Shown here piece by piece: positions 15,315 to 23,539 of a stretch of DNA of 32,969 nt (positions are counted from its first letter, which is position 1; each line of letters begins with the position of its first letter). The notes under the pieces were generated by a model that searched no databases, was not told the DNA's origin, and saw only the letters and a list, made by a program, of their open reading frames with translations. A program made the position numbers and the translations under genes. The DNA is from Desulfobacteraceae bacterium. Lineage in GTDB: Bacteria > Desulfobacterota > Desulfobacteria > Desulfobacterales > Desulfosalsimonadaceae. The DNA lies in the NCBI GenBank assembly GCA_021737045.1, contig JAIPES010000020.1, forward strand, positions 1 through 32,969. The letters run 5' to 3'.

Positions 15315-15787
15315 AATCGCTGCTCCAGTTTTTCCTGCACCACCGGCGGGACCATGCTTTCGATATTGCCCCCGAACTTGGCTGCTTCCTTGATAATGGA
15401 CGAACTGGTGAAAATCCAGCGCAATCCGGTCATCAGAAAAACGGTCTGCACCTCCCGGTTGAGCCGCCGGTTCATCAGGGCCATCTGGAATTCGTATTCA
15501 AAATCAGATACCGCCCGCATGCCCCGCAAAATGGCATGTGCATTGCGCTGCTTGGCGTAATCCACCAGCAGGCCGTCGTAAGAGGCGATTTCCACGTTTG
15601 AAAACCCGGCAAGGGATCGTGTGAGCAGATCAATGCGCTCGTCCACGGAGAAAAGCAGTTTTTTCGCCGGGTTTTCCAGTATGGTGATGATGAGGCGGTC
15701 AAAGATTTTCAGGCCCCGCTCAATGATGTCCAGGTGACCGTTGGTGACCGGGTCAAATGATCCCGGGTAGATGGCGATTTTTTCCAT
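15266..15787 (-). CDS. coaD: Phosphopantetheine adenylyltransferase
   Basis: A 173-residue enzyme that transfers AMP to 4'-phosphopantetheine, the penultimate step in coenzyme A synthesis. The nucleotidyltransferase motif PGSFDPVTNGH (8-18) contains TxGH at 15-18. RGMRAVSDFEYEFQMALMNR and the FTSSSIIKE motif (the family ISSS element) are also present. I chose ATG 15787, with AGGA eight bases upstream; TTG 15793 would be too close to that site. It is the last gene of the leftward lpxC-to-coaD chain. The rsmD-coaD pairing is common in bacteria. The final 49 bases overlap the convergent DUF368 gene. Confidence 0.95.
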   Translation of the reverse strand: MEKIAIYPGSFDPVTNGHLDIIERGLKIFDRLIITILENPAKKLLFSVDERIDLLTRSLAGFSNVEIASYDGLLVDYAKQRNAHAILRGMRAVSDFEYEFQMALMNRRLNREVQTVFLMTGLRWIFTSSSIIKEAAKFGGNIESMVPPVVQEKLEQRFHCSLGGGSEDSDESV

Positions 15788-15797
15788 AATCAAAGTC

Positions 15798-15840
15798 CTG
15801 ATGGTTTCGTAAAAAGTAAGTTTTTAGATGGTGCCATCAA
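15798..15840. repeat. Short copy of the palindromic repeat between rsmD and coaD
   Basis: CTGATGGTTTCGTAAAAAGT (15798-15817) is the left arm of the family. The right part, GTTTTTAGATGG then TGCCATCAA, is a variant that has lost the usual TTTTTACG junction. GATGG-TG-CCATC inside it can fold on itself. On the coding strand of coaD the element ends CCATCAGGA, and AGGA is the coaD ribosome binding site. The copy therefore sits directly against the translation start signal. Confidence 0.6.
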
Positions 15841-15875
15841 TTCCTGAGTGCGTTGGCGTGATCAGGCTTTTTGGG

Positions 15876-16469
15876 TCATTGCCCCGGATCTGGTCCGGTA
15901 TCGGATTTGCCGTTTGCTACCATATTTGACAGAAAGCTGACAATGGTTTTTCCGTATTTGCGCTGATCTGTGCATTGCAGGCCGGAAAGATCCCCGGGAA
16001 GAGGATCTGCAGCCGCATGCTCGATGATCACAAGGGCCTCCGGCGCCAGCACACCGCTGCCGGCGAGGTTTTTTATGGCCGGCTCCATGGCCCCGGCGCT
16101 GTATGGGGGATCCAGAAACACCAGGTCAAAGAAAAGCCCGGTTGAAGACAAAAATCCCGGATCCTGCAAAATGTTTCGGCACAGCACCCTGGATTGCTGC
16201 TCTGCGCGGCAGGCGGTCACGTTTTTTTCGATTGTGGCCACAGCCCTGCGGTCGGAGTCCACAAATACCGCATACCCGGCCCCCCGGCTCAGGGCTTCCA
16301 GGCCAAAGGCCCCGGTTCCGGCAAACAGGTCCGCCACCCGGGCGCTGCGGACACGCCCGGCGCAGATGTTGAATACGGCTTCCCGCACCTTTCCCGAAGT
16401 GGGCCTTGTGGTCCGGTCCGGGAGGGTAAACAGGTTTCTGCCCCTGTTTTTTCCGGCAATGATTTTCAT
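15876..16469 (-). CDS. rsmD: 16S rRNA (guanine966-N2)-methyltransferase RsmD
   Basis: A 197-residue SAM-dependent enzyme that methylates G966 of 16S rRNA. The family start MKIIAGKNRGR and RPTSGKVREAVFNI are clear. The SAM loop DLFAGTGAFGLEALSRGA (about 47-64) and the catalytic DPPY (120-123) are intact. The ATG overlaps the ntrX stop as ATGA, which indicates co-translation with the regulator. AAGGA lies nine bases upstream, inside ntrX. Downstream, 88 bases containing a repeat copy separate it from coaD. Confidence 0.93.
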   Translation of the reverse strand: MKIIAGKNRGRNLFTLPDRTTRPTSGKVREAVFNICAGRVRSARVADLFAGTGAFGLEALSRGAGYAVFVDSDRRAVATIEKNVTACRAEQQSRVLCRNILQDPGFLSSTGLFFDLVFLDPPYSAGAMEPAIKNLAGSGVLAPEALVIIEHAAADPLPGDLSGLQCTDQRKYGKTIVSFLSNMVANGKSDTGPDPGQ

Positions 16470-17845
16470 TTTTCAGGTTCCTTCTGCCGGGTGATTTTCT
16501 GCTGAATCTTTTTGACCCGGGTTTTGTCTGCTCCCGTGGCCTTTGCGGTTTTGCTGATGTCAAAATCATGGGATTTGAGTTTCTGCATTATAAATACCTC
16601 TTCAAAGGCCTGCTGTGCATCCCTGAGCCGGTCAAAGGAAAACAGTTCCGCAGCCGGAGTGGCCGGCGCCGGCGGAGGCCCGGCTGCTGTGTTGTAAGGC
16701 GCAGGAAGGTCTTTGACCCCGATGGTATCCCCGGCCATGATGTCCAGGCGCTCCACCAGGTTTTTGAGTTCCCGGACATTGCCCGGCCAGTCGTACTGCT
16801 TGAGCATCTCCACGGCCTCGGGCGCCATCTGCTTGGCCGGGGTGCGGTTGTCTTCAGCTGTTTTGGAGAGAAATACATGGATCAGGGCCGGAATGTCTTC
16901 GATGCGTTCGCGCAGGGCCGGCACCGAGATGGGCACCACGTTGATCCGGTAATACAGGTCTTCGCGGAATGTGCCGTCTCTGATGGCTTTTTTCAGATTT
17001 TTGTTTGTCGCTGCAATCACCCGGACATCAATGGGAATGGTGCGGCTGCCGCCCAGGCGCTGAAATTGTTTTTCCTCGAGAATCCGCAATATGGTGGCCT
17101 GGGTCTTGAGGCCCATATCACCGATTTCGTCGAAAAACAGAGTCCCGGTGTGGGCCAGTTCAAATTTGCCGTACTTCTTGGTTGCCGCCCCGGCAAAAGC
17201 CCCCTTTTCATGGCCCAGCAGCTCGCTTTCCAGGCTTTCATCGTTTAACGCCGCGCAGTTAACATCCACCAGAGGCTTGTCGCAGCGGGCCGACAACTGG
17301 TGAATGGTCCGGGCCACCAGTTCTTTTCCGGTGCCGTTTTCACCGGTGATCAGGATCCAGGCATCGGTTGGCGCGGCAATCTGGATCTGGTTTTTGAGTT
17401 CCATGGTGACCGGGCTGCTGCCGGTGATGGCGTACTTTTCAATGGTTTTTTTCCGGAGAAACCGGTTTTCCTCCTCCAGGCGCCGGAAATTCAATGCATT
17501 GTTGATGGCCACAATCACCCGGTCGATGTTCAGGGGCTTTTCAATAAAATCATAGGCGCCCATTTTCGTGGCGTTGACTGCGGTTTCAATGGTGCCGTGG
17601 CCGGTGATCATCACCACCTGGACATGGGAGTGCAGATTTTTGATTTCCTTTAAGGTTTCAATACCGTCTAATCCGGGCATCCAGATATCGAGCAGCACCA
17701 GGTCCGGTGTCTGGGCCTCCACGCACTGGAGGGCCTCATAGCCGTTGGTTGCGGTCATGGTTTCAAAGCCTTCGTCCATGAGAATACCGCTTAAGGAACG
17801 GAGAATGGAAGGTTCGTCATCCACGATCAGAATGGTCGGAAACAT
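16466..17845 (-). CDS. ntrX: NtrX-like response regulator with AAA+ domain (variant GAFAGA motif)
   Basis: A 459-residue regulator with a receiver domain (1-120, acidic D9/D10 and phosphorylation site D53 in LLDIWMPG). An AAA+ sigma-54-interaction domain follows (about 145-380, Walker A GENGTGKE, Walker B GTLFFDEIGDM), then a C-terminal Fis-like helix-turn-helix (about 410-455). The loop that contacts sigma-54, normally GAFTGA, reads GAFAGA. The threonine is central to sigma-54 activation in well-studied members, so this protein may activate weakly or control transcription in another way. It is encoded 38 bases after ntrY, and its stop overlaps rsmD. AAGGA precedes the ATG. NtrX is favoured over NtrC because of the four-segment NtrY-like kinase next to it. 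Confidence 0.88.
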   Translation of the reverse strand: MFPTILIVDDEPSILRSLSGILMDEGFETMTATNGYEALQCVEAQTPDLVLLDIWMPGLDGIETLKEIKNLHSHVQVVMITGHGTIETAVNATKMGAYDFIEKPLNIDRVIVAINNALNFRRLEEENRFLRKKTIEKYAITGSSPVTMELKNQIQIAAPTDAWILITGENGTGKELVARTIHQLSARCDKPLVDVNCAALNDESLESELLGHEKGAFAGAATKKYGKFELAHTGTLFFDEIGDMGLKTQATILRILEEKQFQRLGGSRTIPIDVRVIAATNKNLKKAIRDGTFREDLYYRINVVPISVPALRERIEDIPALIHVFLSKTAEDNRTPAKQMAPEAVEMLKQYDWPGNVRELKNLVERLDIMAGDTIGVKDLPAPYNTAAGPPPAPATPAAELFSFDRLRDAQQAFEEVFIMQKLKSHDFDISKTAKATGADKTRVKKIQQKITRQKEPEK

Positions 17846-17883
17846 TTGGTTTTTCCTTGGTTTGAAATTTTTTTCACCCGGCG

Positions 17884-20163
17884 TTACACCGGCAGTTCAA
17901 TGATAAAGCGCGCTCCGCCGGACGGGTTGTCTTCTGTGCTGATGGTGCCCTGATGGTCTGCCACAATTGTGGCCACAATGGCAAGACCCAGTCCCATCCC
18001 GGATTTTTTGGTGGTAAAATCCGGCTCAAACAGATAGGGCTTGTCCGCATCCGGAATGCCGCTTCCCGTGTCTGCCACGGCAATCCGGACTTTTTCCTCT
18101 TCCGGGGCAAATTCCGCGGTAATGGAAATCTCTCCCTGCTCCCGGATGGCCGCAATGGCGTTGTCAATCAGGTTGATCAGGACCTGCTTGATCTGCTGGC
18201 GGTCCAGGTTGAGCCCGGGGATGTCCTGGCTGATTTTTACCGAAAACGCAATTTCCGGATGTCCTTCCCGGTAAAGGGCTACGGATTCGTAAATAATGGG
18301 GCTCAGCTCGCAGGGTGAGGGATTGGCGGTCGGAAACCGGGCGAACGAGGAAAATTCATTGACCAGGTTGCGGATCAGATCCGTGTGATCGATAATGGTC
18401 TGGGTGCATTCGTCAAACACCGGATCATTGATCTGTTTCTGGTATTTGCGTTTCAGCCGCTGGGCAGACAGGGAAATGGGCGTAAGGGGATTTTTCACCT
18501 CATGGGCGATTCTTCTGGCCACTTCCCGCCAGGCTGCCATGCGCTGGGCTTTTTCCAGTTCGGTCAGATCATCGAAAACCATCACAATCCCCAGCTGACG
18601 GCCGGCGTCGTCCTTCAGGGCATTGAAATTGACCTTGAAGGTCCGCCGCTTTCCGTTGATGGTCAGGTTCAGGGCCTTGGAAACGCTGTCGTCAGACTGG
18701 CTGGAAAAGTGCGTCATGATTTCAGAGGCCAGCTTGGGATAGGGTTCGCTCAGCAGGTGTCTGTAGCTTTTTTTCAAAACCTCTGCGGCCTGTATCCGGA
18801 GCATCTCTTCGGCCGATGCATTGATGGTGGTGATCAGGCCGTGGGCATCCAGGGATATGACCCCGGCGGATACGTTGTTTAAAACAATTTCCATGTACCT
18901 GCGCCGTTCCTCGATTTCCAGATTCTGCTCGTAGAGTTTTCTGGCGGAAAATTCCAGTTCCCTTCGGTTGAACCGAAGCTCCCGGGTCATTTTGTTAAAC
19001 GAGTCCACCAGGGTCTTCATTTCATCGTCGGCCTGGACGTTGATGTTGTAAGTCAGGTCGCCCTCTGCCAGTTTCCTTGTCCCTTCGGCCAGTTCCATGA
19101 TGGGGATGGTAATGGAGCGGGAAAGATACATGCCAAACCAGATGGCGCAGAAAACCACCAGCAGGGCCACCACCGAGAGGGTGATGAAATACGACAACCG
19201 GATGGGCTGTTTGAGCATTTCAATCTGCTTGTATTCTTCCAGGCCGCGGGATATGGATGTCAGGTGCTCGGCCATGTCCGGGGGCAGAAGTACACTGATG
19301 ACCACAAAGCCTTTGATTTCATCGCCCTTGGCGCCGTATGGCACTGTTGCGATATTTCGGATCAGCTCTCCGTGGGAAAGCAGTTCCGATGTGGACCATG
19401 TCGGTGAAGGCGTGGCCATGGATTTCTGCAGCTGATTGGCGTCGACTTCGGATAAGGCCGCGGCCGGCAGCCCGGAGCCCGTGGAAAAGCCAAGGCGCCT
19501 GAAGTTGGCGCCGTAAGCCTCCACGGCATCGATGTTAAATTCGCGCTGAACAATCTGGATGTAGTTGTTCAGGCTCGTGTTGTTATCCGGCTTGAGCAGA
19601 TTGCGGCTGTTGATCTGATAGGCGGCTTTTTCCAGGAAAAACCGGTTGTTGTTCTCCACATGCTGGTACATGCTCTGGCCCACGGCAAGGGAATTGTCCA
19701 AAGCTTGTTCAATGGGGACCTGGAACCAGAATCCGATGCTGCTGGAGATAAAATGCAGGGAAAAGGCAAACAGCACACCGGCCGGCAGCAGGCTCAGGGA
19801 GATAAAAGCGGCCACCAGCTTGGTGCGCAGCCGCGTGCCGGGAATCCGGCTGCGTCTTTCATAAAACAGTTTCACCAGGTTGCGGAAGACCAGAAAGATC
19901 AGCAGCAGGATCAGGAGCATGTCGATGTTCATGAGGATAAACATCAGCATCATGCTCGAAAACGGCACCTCCATGCCCCTTACCATGGGCTTGACAATAA
20001 GATAGGACAGCAGGCCCACCAGCACCAGAACAACGGCGATGATGATCAGATCGCGCTTTCGGCGCCTGCGGTCAGCTTCATGATCCGGGGGGGTGGGGGT
20101 GATGTATCGGTTGGGTCTCACGTTTTCAATAACCGAATTCAATGCTGTGCCAGTTGGTTTCAA
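17884..20163 (-). CDS. ntrY: NtrY-like membrane sensor histidine kinase
   Basis: A 759-residue kinase. Three hydrophobic segments lie close to the N-terminus (about 40-60, 70-100 and 115-140). A periplasmic or extracellular domain of roughly 190 residues follows, then a fourth segment (about 325-350), HAMP, PAS (LNNVSAGVISLDAHG), HisKA with H554 in RRIAHEVKNPL, and HATPase with NLIDNAIAAI, DTGSGIP and GMGLGLAI. This is the NtrY architecture. The start is unclear: the longest frame begins at TTG 20163, overlapping the DUF4390 gene by 38 bases. GTG 20121, four bases after that gene's stop, is another option; neither has a good ribosome binding site. It is the obvious partner of the regulator downstream. 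Confidence 0.88.
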   Translation of the reverse strand: MKPTGTALNSVIENVRPNRYITPTPPDHEADRRRRKRDLIIIAVVLVLVGLLSYLIVKPMVRGMEVPFSSMMLMFILMNIDMLLILLLIFLVFRNLVKLFYERRSRIPGTRLRTKLVAAFISLSLLPAGVLFAFSLHFISSSIGFWFQVPIEQALDNSLAVGQSMYQHVENNNRFFLEKAAYQINSRNLLKPDNNTSLNNYIQIVQREFNIDAVEAYGANFRRLGFSTGSGLPAAALSEVDANQLQKSMATPSPTWSTSELLSHGELIRNIATVPYGAKGDEIKGFVVISVLLPPDMAEHLTSISRGLEEYKQIEMLKQPIRLSYFITLSVVALLVVFCAIWFGMYLSRSITIPIMELAEGTRKLAEGDLTYNINVQADDEMKTLVDSFNKMTRELRFNRRELEFSARKLYEQNLEIEERRRYMEIVLNNVSAGVISLDAHGLITTINASAEEMLRIQAAEVLKKSYRHLLSEPYPKLASEIMTHFSSQSDDSVSKALNLTINGKRRTFKVNFNALKDDAGRQLGIVMVFDDLTELEKAQRMAAWREVARRIAHEVKNPLTPISLSAQRLKRKYQKQINDPVFDECTQTIIDHTDLIRNLVNEFSSFARFPTANPSPCELSPIIYESVALYREGHPEIAFSVKISQDIPGLNLDRQQIKQVLINLIDNAIAAIREQGEISITAEFAPEEEKVRIAVADTGSGIPDADKPYLFEPDFTTKKSGMGLGLAIVATIVADHQGTISTEDNPSGGARFIIELPV

Positions 20164-20701
20164 AATCCCACAGGGAGACGAAAAAAAAGATATAATTCAG
20201 GTAAAAAGGCAGTTCCACGGTATCGAGCCTGGCTTTGGCCCGGATCCGGTATTTTTTGCCTTCCTGGAGTTTGTCAACTGCGGCGATCCGCAGGCTTTTG
20301 ATTTCCGACATCCATTGCCGGGCCTTTTCAAAACTGTCCGTGGTCAGGGTTCGGTTCTCCTCCCAGGAACGGCGGACCACAAACTGTTTTTTGAGGCTTT
20401 CATATTTGATGGTGTGGGTAACTTTTTTTTCCGCCACCAGGGAGTTGGGCAGCACAAAGGCATTGATCTTTTCCAGGTGGACAATAAAGGAGAAGGATGT
20501 GGGAATGCCGTTTAGAACGGCCTGTTTCATCTGTTCGGTAAAAGCGCCCTCAACTGTAACAAACAAAAGCAGATCATCCCGGGTATTGCTGATTACCATG
20601 TCGGTCAGCCGGGCCTTTTGGGCCCCGGCAGCCGCCGGCGCCATTGCCGGGATCAGGGCAACAGCCAGGAGGGTGAGGAAAAAAAAACGTGTTTTTTTCA
20701 C
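20126..20701 (-). CDS. DUF4390 secreted protein
   Basis: About 191 residues: a signal peptide (KKTRFFFLTLLAVALIPAMA, cleavage near AAAGA) and then a beta-rich domain of the DUF4390 family, whose members typically end in a FFVSLWDFETNW-type motif, visible here. The function is unknown. It probably acts in the periplasm or at the outer face of the inner membrane. I favour GTG 20701, with GGAAAG seven bases upstream and a standard signal peptide; ATG 20737 is the longer alternative. The coding region overlaps or abuts ntrY, so the two are almost certainly co-expressed, and lpxC ends just upstream. A role as a ligand or accessory protein of NtrY is an inference from position only. Confidence 0.8.
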   Translation of the reverse strand: MKKTRFFFLTLLAVALIPAMAPAAAGAQKARLTDMVISNTRDDLLLFVTVEGAFTEQMKQAVLNGIPTSFSFIVHLEKINAFVLPNSLVAEKKVTHTIKYESLKKQFVVRRSWEENRTLTTDSFEKARQWMSEIKSLRIAAVDKLQEGKKYRIRAKARLDTVELPFYLNYIFFFVSLWDFETNWHSIEFGY

Positions 20702-20758
20702 AAATATCTTTCCGGAACGCAAGGGATCCAACTGCATCCTTTCAAAGCCCTTTGCCGC

Positions 20759-21646
20759 TTATCCGGCAGCTGCTTCGAAATGTTCGAGGGTAGTGGTTTT
20801 CCAGCATTGCTTATGCCTGAAAAAGGTCTTTAAAAATTCGTGGTTAAAGTTGTGGCCGGATTTGTGTAAAACAATGTGGCCGACAATGGGAATTCCCAGA
20901 AGGGAAAAATCGCCGATGCAGTCAAGGATCTTGTGCCGGACAAATTCGTCGGGCCAGCGCAGACCGTCTTCATTGACCACGCCGTTTTTGTCAATGGCCA
21001 CGGCATTGTCCAGCGATCCCCCCCTGGCCAGGCCGTAGAATTTTAGCATCTCTATTTCATGCATAAACCCGAAGGTCCTGGCTCCGGCGATTTCGGTTTC
21101 AAACCGCTTTTCGTCCAATTCGATTTCAAGGCGCTGCTGTCCGATAGCCGGATGGTCAAAGTCAATGGAGCAGGTGATTTTCTGCTTTCGGTCTGGATAG
21201 ACGCACACCGATTTATCTCCGTCTTCCAGAAAAATCGGTTTTTGGATCCAGAAGTAAAACCGCGGGGCCTCTTGTTCTGCAATGCCTGTTTCCTGTATGC
21301 CCCGGGTAAATACCGCTGCACTGCCGTCCATGATGGGCAGCTCGTAATCATCGAGTTCCACAATGGCGTTGTCAATGGAAAGTCCCGCAAAGGTGGCCAT
21401 CAAGTGCTCGATGGTCGAGACGATGCACCCGTTTTCCCCGATGACAGTGGCCAGGCTGGTGTCCACCACCCGGTTGAAATGACCGGCCACTGTAGGCCTG
21501 GCGGGCAAATCCGTACGCCGGAATTTAATGCCGAAGTTTGGCGGCGCCGGCTCAATGTTTAAGTGTACGGTTCTTCCGGAATGCACGCCCTGGCCGGTAA
21601 ACGACACTGGTGCAGCCAGGGTCCGTTGATATTTATAAAGTCCCAT
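20759..21646 (-). CDS. lpxC: UDP-3-O-acyl-N-acetylglucosamine deacetylase (LpxC)
   Basis: A 295-residue zinc enzyme for the committed step of lipid A synthesis. QRTLAAPVSFTGQGVHSG opens the family fold. Zinc ligands are H81 (TIEHLMATFAG), H238 and D242 (RHKILDCIGD), and the general acid is H265 (SGHN). With the start at ATG 21646 these numbers almost coincide with the E. coli enzyme, which supports this start. ATG 21679 and TTG 21700 are upstream alternatives without a ribosome binding site; for 21646 an AGGA lies 13-14 bases upstream. It heads the leftward chain through DUF4390, ntrYX, rsmD and coaD. Confidence 0.95.
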   Translation of the reverse strand: MGLYKYQRTLAAPVSFTGQGVHSGRTVHLNIEPAPPNFGIKFRRTDLPARPTVAGHFNRVVDTSLATVIGENGCIVSTIEHLMATFAGLSIDNAIVELDDYELPIMDGSAAVFTRGIQETGIAEQEAPRFYFWIQKPIFLEDGDKSVCVYPDRKQKITCSIDFDHPAIGQQRLEIELDEKRFETEIAGARTFGFMHEIEMLKFYGLARGGSLDNAVAIDKNGVVNEDGLRWPDEFVRHKILDCIGDFSLLGIPIVGHIVLHKSGHNFNHEFLKTFFRHKQCWKTTTLEHFEAAAG

Positions 21647-21731
21647 AAGGGTTTGTTGTCCTGCTTGGTCAATTGGCATGCCGGCATTTTTTAGGGTCAA
21701 ATTCAGCCGGCATGCGTCAATATTTTATCTT

Positions 21732-21760
21732 TTTATAACGGATTCTGTATCAAATTGCAA
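21732..21760 (-). promoter_or_regulatory. Sigma-70-type promoter of lpxC
   Basis: On the minus strand, TTGCAA (21760-21755) is followed after 17 bases by TATAAA (21737-21732). The -10 box matches five of six consensus bases and the spacing is ideal. The predicted leader to ATG 21646 is about 80 bases. This promoter probably serves the whole lpxC-to-coaD chain, since no terminator was seen within it. Confidence 0.5.
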
Positions 21761-21807
21761 TGCAGACCGCAACATGTCAGAGACGGGCCGGTTTTTTCCA
21801 AAACCCC

Positions 21808-21839
21808 TTTTGTTTTCCCGAAAGGTCCGGAAAACAAAA
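21808..21839. promoter_or_regulatory. Perfect 11-pair hairpin between lpxC and comM
   Basis: TTTTGTTTTCC (21808-21818) pairs perfectly with GGAAAACAAAA (21829-21839) around a 10-base loop. Both flanking genes point away from it, so it terminates neither. It could be a regulatory inverted repeat or part of a small RNA. Confidence 0.4.
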
Positions 21840-21868
21840 AGTCTTTCAGGCTTTTTCGGATTTTTCAA

Positions 21869-21897
21869 TTGTTCGGGACTTACGGCTTTGCTATGGT
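21869..21897 (+). promoter_or_regulatory. Weak candidate promoter of comM
   Basis: TTGTTC (21869-21874) and TATGGT (21892-21897) are separated by 17 bases. The boxes match only three and four of six consensus positions. It is correctly placed about 80 bases before the comM start. Confidence 0.3.
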
Positions 21898-21978
21898 TTG
21901 CCCGGCACACAAACGGAGTTTGAGTAAACCGAAGATGCGCAGAGAAATCCGGCTCATCCCGGATTCAGGGGGGCATCC

Positions 21979-23502
21979 GTGTTATCCAGGGTCATTACCG
22001 GTGCAGTCGTGGGAATCAACGGCCTGCTCATGGAGGCGGAGGTTGATATTGCCCGCGGGCTTCCGGCGTTTTCCACGGTGGGTCTTCCCGAGGCCGCGGT
22101 CCGGGAAAGCCGGGAGCGGGTCAAGGCCGCTATTGTCAATTGCGGCTACGTGTTTCCCGATGACCGGATTACCGTGAATCTGGCCCCGGCTCATATAAAG
22201 AAGGAGGGCACGGGGTTTGATCTGCCCATCGCAGTCGGAATTCTCGAGGCTTCGGGCGTGATACCGGCCGGGGCCGCAGATTCCTGCGTGCTGGTGGGTG
22301 AACTGGCCCTGGACGGGCGCATAAAACCCGTCAACGGTTGTTTGCCCCTGGTGCTTGCCGCAAAAGAGGCCGGTTACAGGGGGCTTGTGGCGCCTTACGA
22401 CAACCGCCGGGAAGCCGCCGTAGCCGACGGGATCAACGTTTATCCGGTCCGGTCTTTGGCCGAGGTGGTTGATTTTCTCCGCCGGACCCGGGAAATTTCT
22501 CCCCAGCAGCCGCCCGCATCTGAGAGCGAAAGCCGGACGGCCCCTGAAGCCGATTTTTCAGATGTGGCCGGCCAGGCCCATGTCAAAAGAGCACTGGAAA
22601 TTGCCGCAGCCGGCGCCCATAATGTGATGATGATCGGTCCTCCGGGCTCGGGCAAAACCATGCTGGCCAAAAGATTTGCCGGCATTGTGCCGCCCATGGA
22701 TTTTTCCGAGGCCATTGAGACCACCAAGATTTTCAGTGTGGCCGGGCTGCTGGCAAAAGATCAGGCCCTGGTGACCCAACGGCCCTTTCGTGCCCCTCAT
22801 CACACTATTTCCGATGCCGGACTCATTGGCGGCGGCGGGATTCCGCGCCCCGGCGAGGTGAGCCTGGCCCATAACGGGGTGCTGTTTTTGGATGAACTGC
22901 CGGAATTCAAAAAAAGCGTCCTCGAGGTGCTGCGCCAGCCCCTGGAAGACCGGCAAGTGACCATTTCACGGGCCTCTACCTCCCTTACCTATCCTTCGGA
23001 CTTTATCCTGGTGGCGGCCTTGAATCCGTGTCCCTGCGGCTATTATTCCGACCCGGCCCACGAATGCCGGTGTTCCGCGGCCCGGATTGCAAAATACCGA
23101 AACCGGCTGTCCGGACCCCTGCTTGACCGTATTGATATGCACGTGGAGGTGCCGGCGGTGGTCTACGGGGATCTTGTGGGCGAGGGGTCAGGAGAGCCTT
23201 CGGCTGAAATCCGCCGGCGGGTTGTGGCGGCAAGAAAGCTTCAGGTCCGGCGGTTTCGAAAAACCCGAATCCGTACCAATGCCGGCATGAACAGCCGCCA
23301 TATCCGTCAGCACTGCGTTGTCGACGCCGAATCCCAGCAAATCATCAAAAACGCGGCAGACCGGCTTGGTCTTTCGGCCCGGGCCTATCACAGGATTCTC
23401 AAGATTGCCCGCACTATTGCCGATCTGGAGCCATCCGAGGGGATCCGGCCTCCGCATATCCTTGAGGCAATTGGTTACCGGAGCATGGACCGGCCGGTGT
23501 AG
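21979..23502 (+). CDS. comM: YifB/ComM family Mg-chelatase-like AAA+ helicase
   Basis: A 507-residue protein of the ComM family, hexameric helicases that promote branch migration during natural transformation and are widespread in bacteria. The N-terminal domain resembles the Lon substrate-processing fold (about 1-170, [18 protein letters not shown]). The AAA+ core has Walker A GPPGSGKT (220-227) and Walker [12 protein letters not shown] (about 307-317). A cysteine-rich insert, [17 protein letters not shown], is typical of the family. The start is GTG 21979 with AGGGGGG about six bases upstream. It is followed by alr after 37 bases. Whether this organism is transformable cannot be told from here. 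Confidence 0.92.
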   Translation: MLSRVITGAVVGINGLLMEAEVDIARGLPAFSTVGLPEAAVRESRERVKAAIVNCGYVFPDDRITVNLAPAHIKKEGTGFDLPIAVGILEASGVIPAGAADSCVLVGELALDGRIKPVNGCLPLVLAAKEAGYRGLVAPYDNRREAAVADGINVYPVRSLAEVVDFLRRTREISPQQPPASESESRTAPEADFSDVAGQAHVKRALEIAAAGAHNVMMIGPPGSGKTMLAKRFAGIVPPMDFSEAIETTKIFSVAGLLAKDQALVTQRPFRAPHHTISDAGLIGGGGIPRPGEVSLAHNGVLFLDELPEFKKSVLEVLRQPLEDRQVTISRASTSLTYPSDFILVAALNPCPCGYYSDPAHECRCSAARIAKYRNRLSGPLLDRIDMHVEVPAVVYGDLVGEGSGEPSAEIRRRVVAARKLQVRRFRKTRIRTNAGMNSRHIRQHCVVDAESQQIIKNAADRLGLSARAYHRILKIARTIADLEPSEGIRPPHILEAIGYRSMDRPV

Positions 23503-23539
23503 GCGGTTTAATAAAAATCATTTCGAGGAAAAAAACGCC

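Larger units (their letters stand above)
21647..21978. other. Divergent lpxC-comM intergenic region (332 bases)
   Basis: No convincing gene is present. The region contains a good leftward promoter for lpxC, a strong A+T-rich hairpin near its centre and a weaker candidate promoter for comM. Open frames across it use T-runs and show no recognisable protein. Confidence 0.7.
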
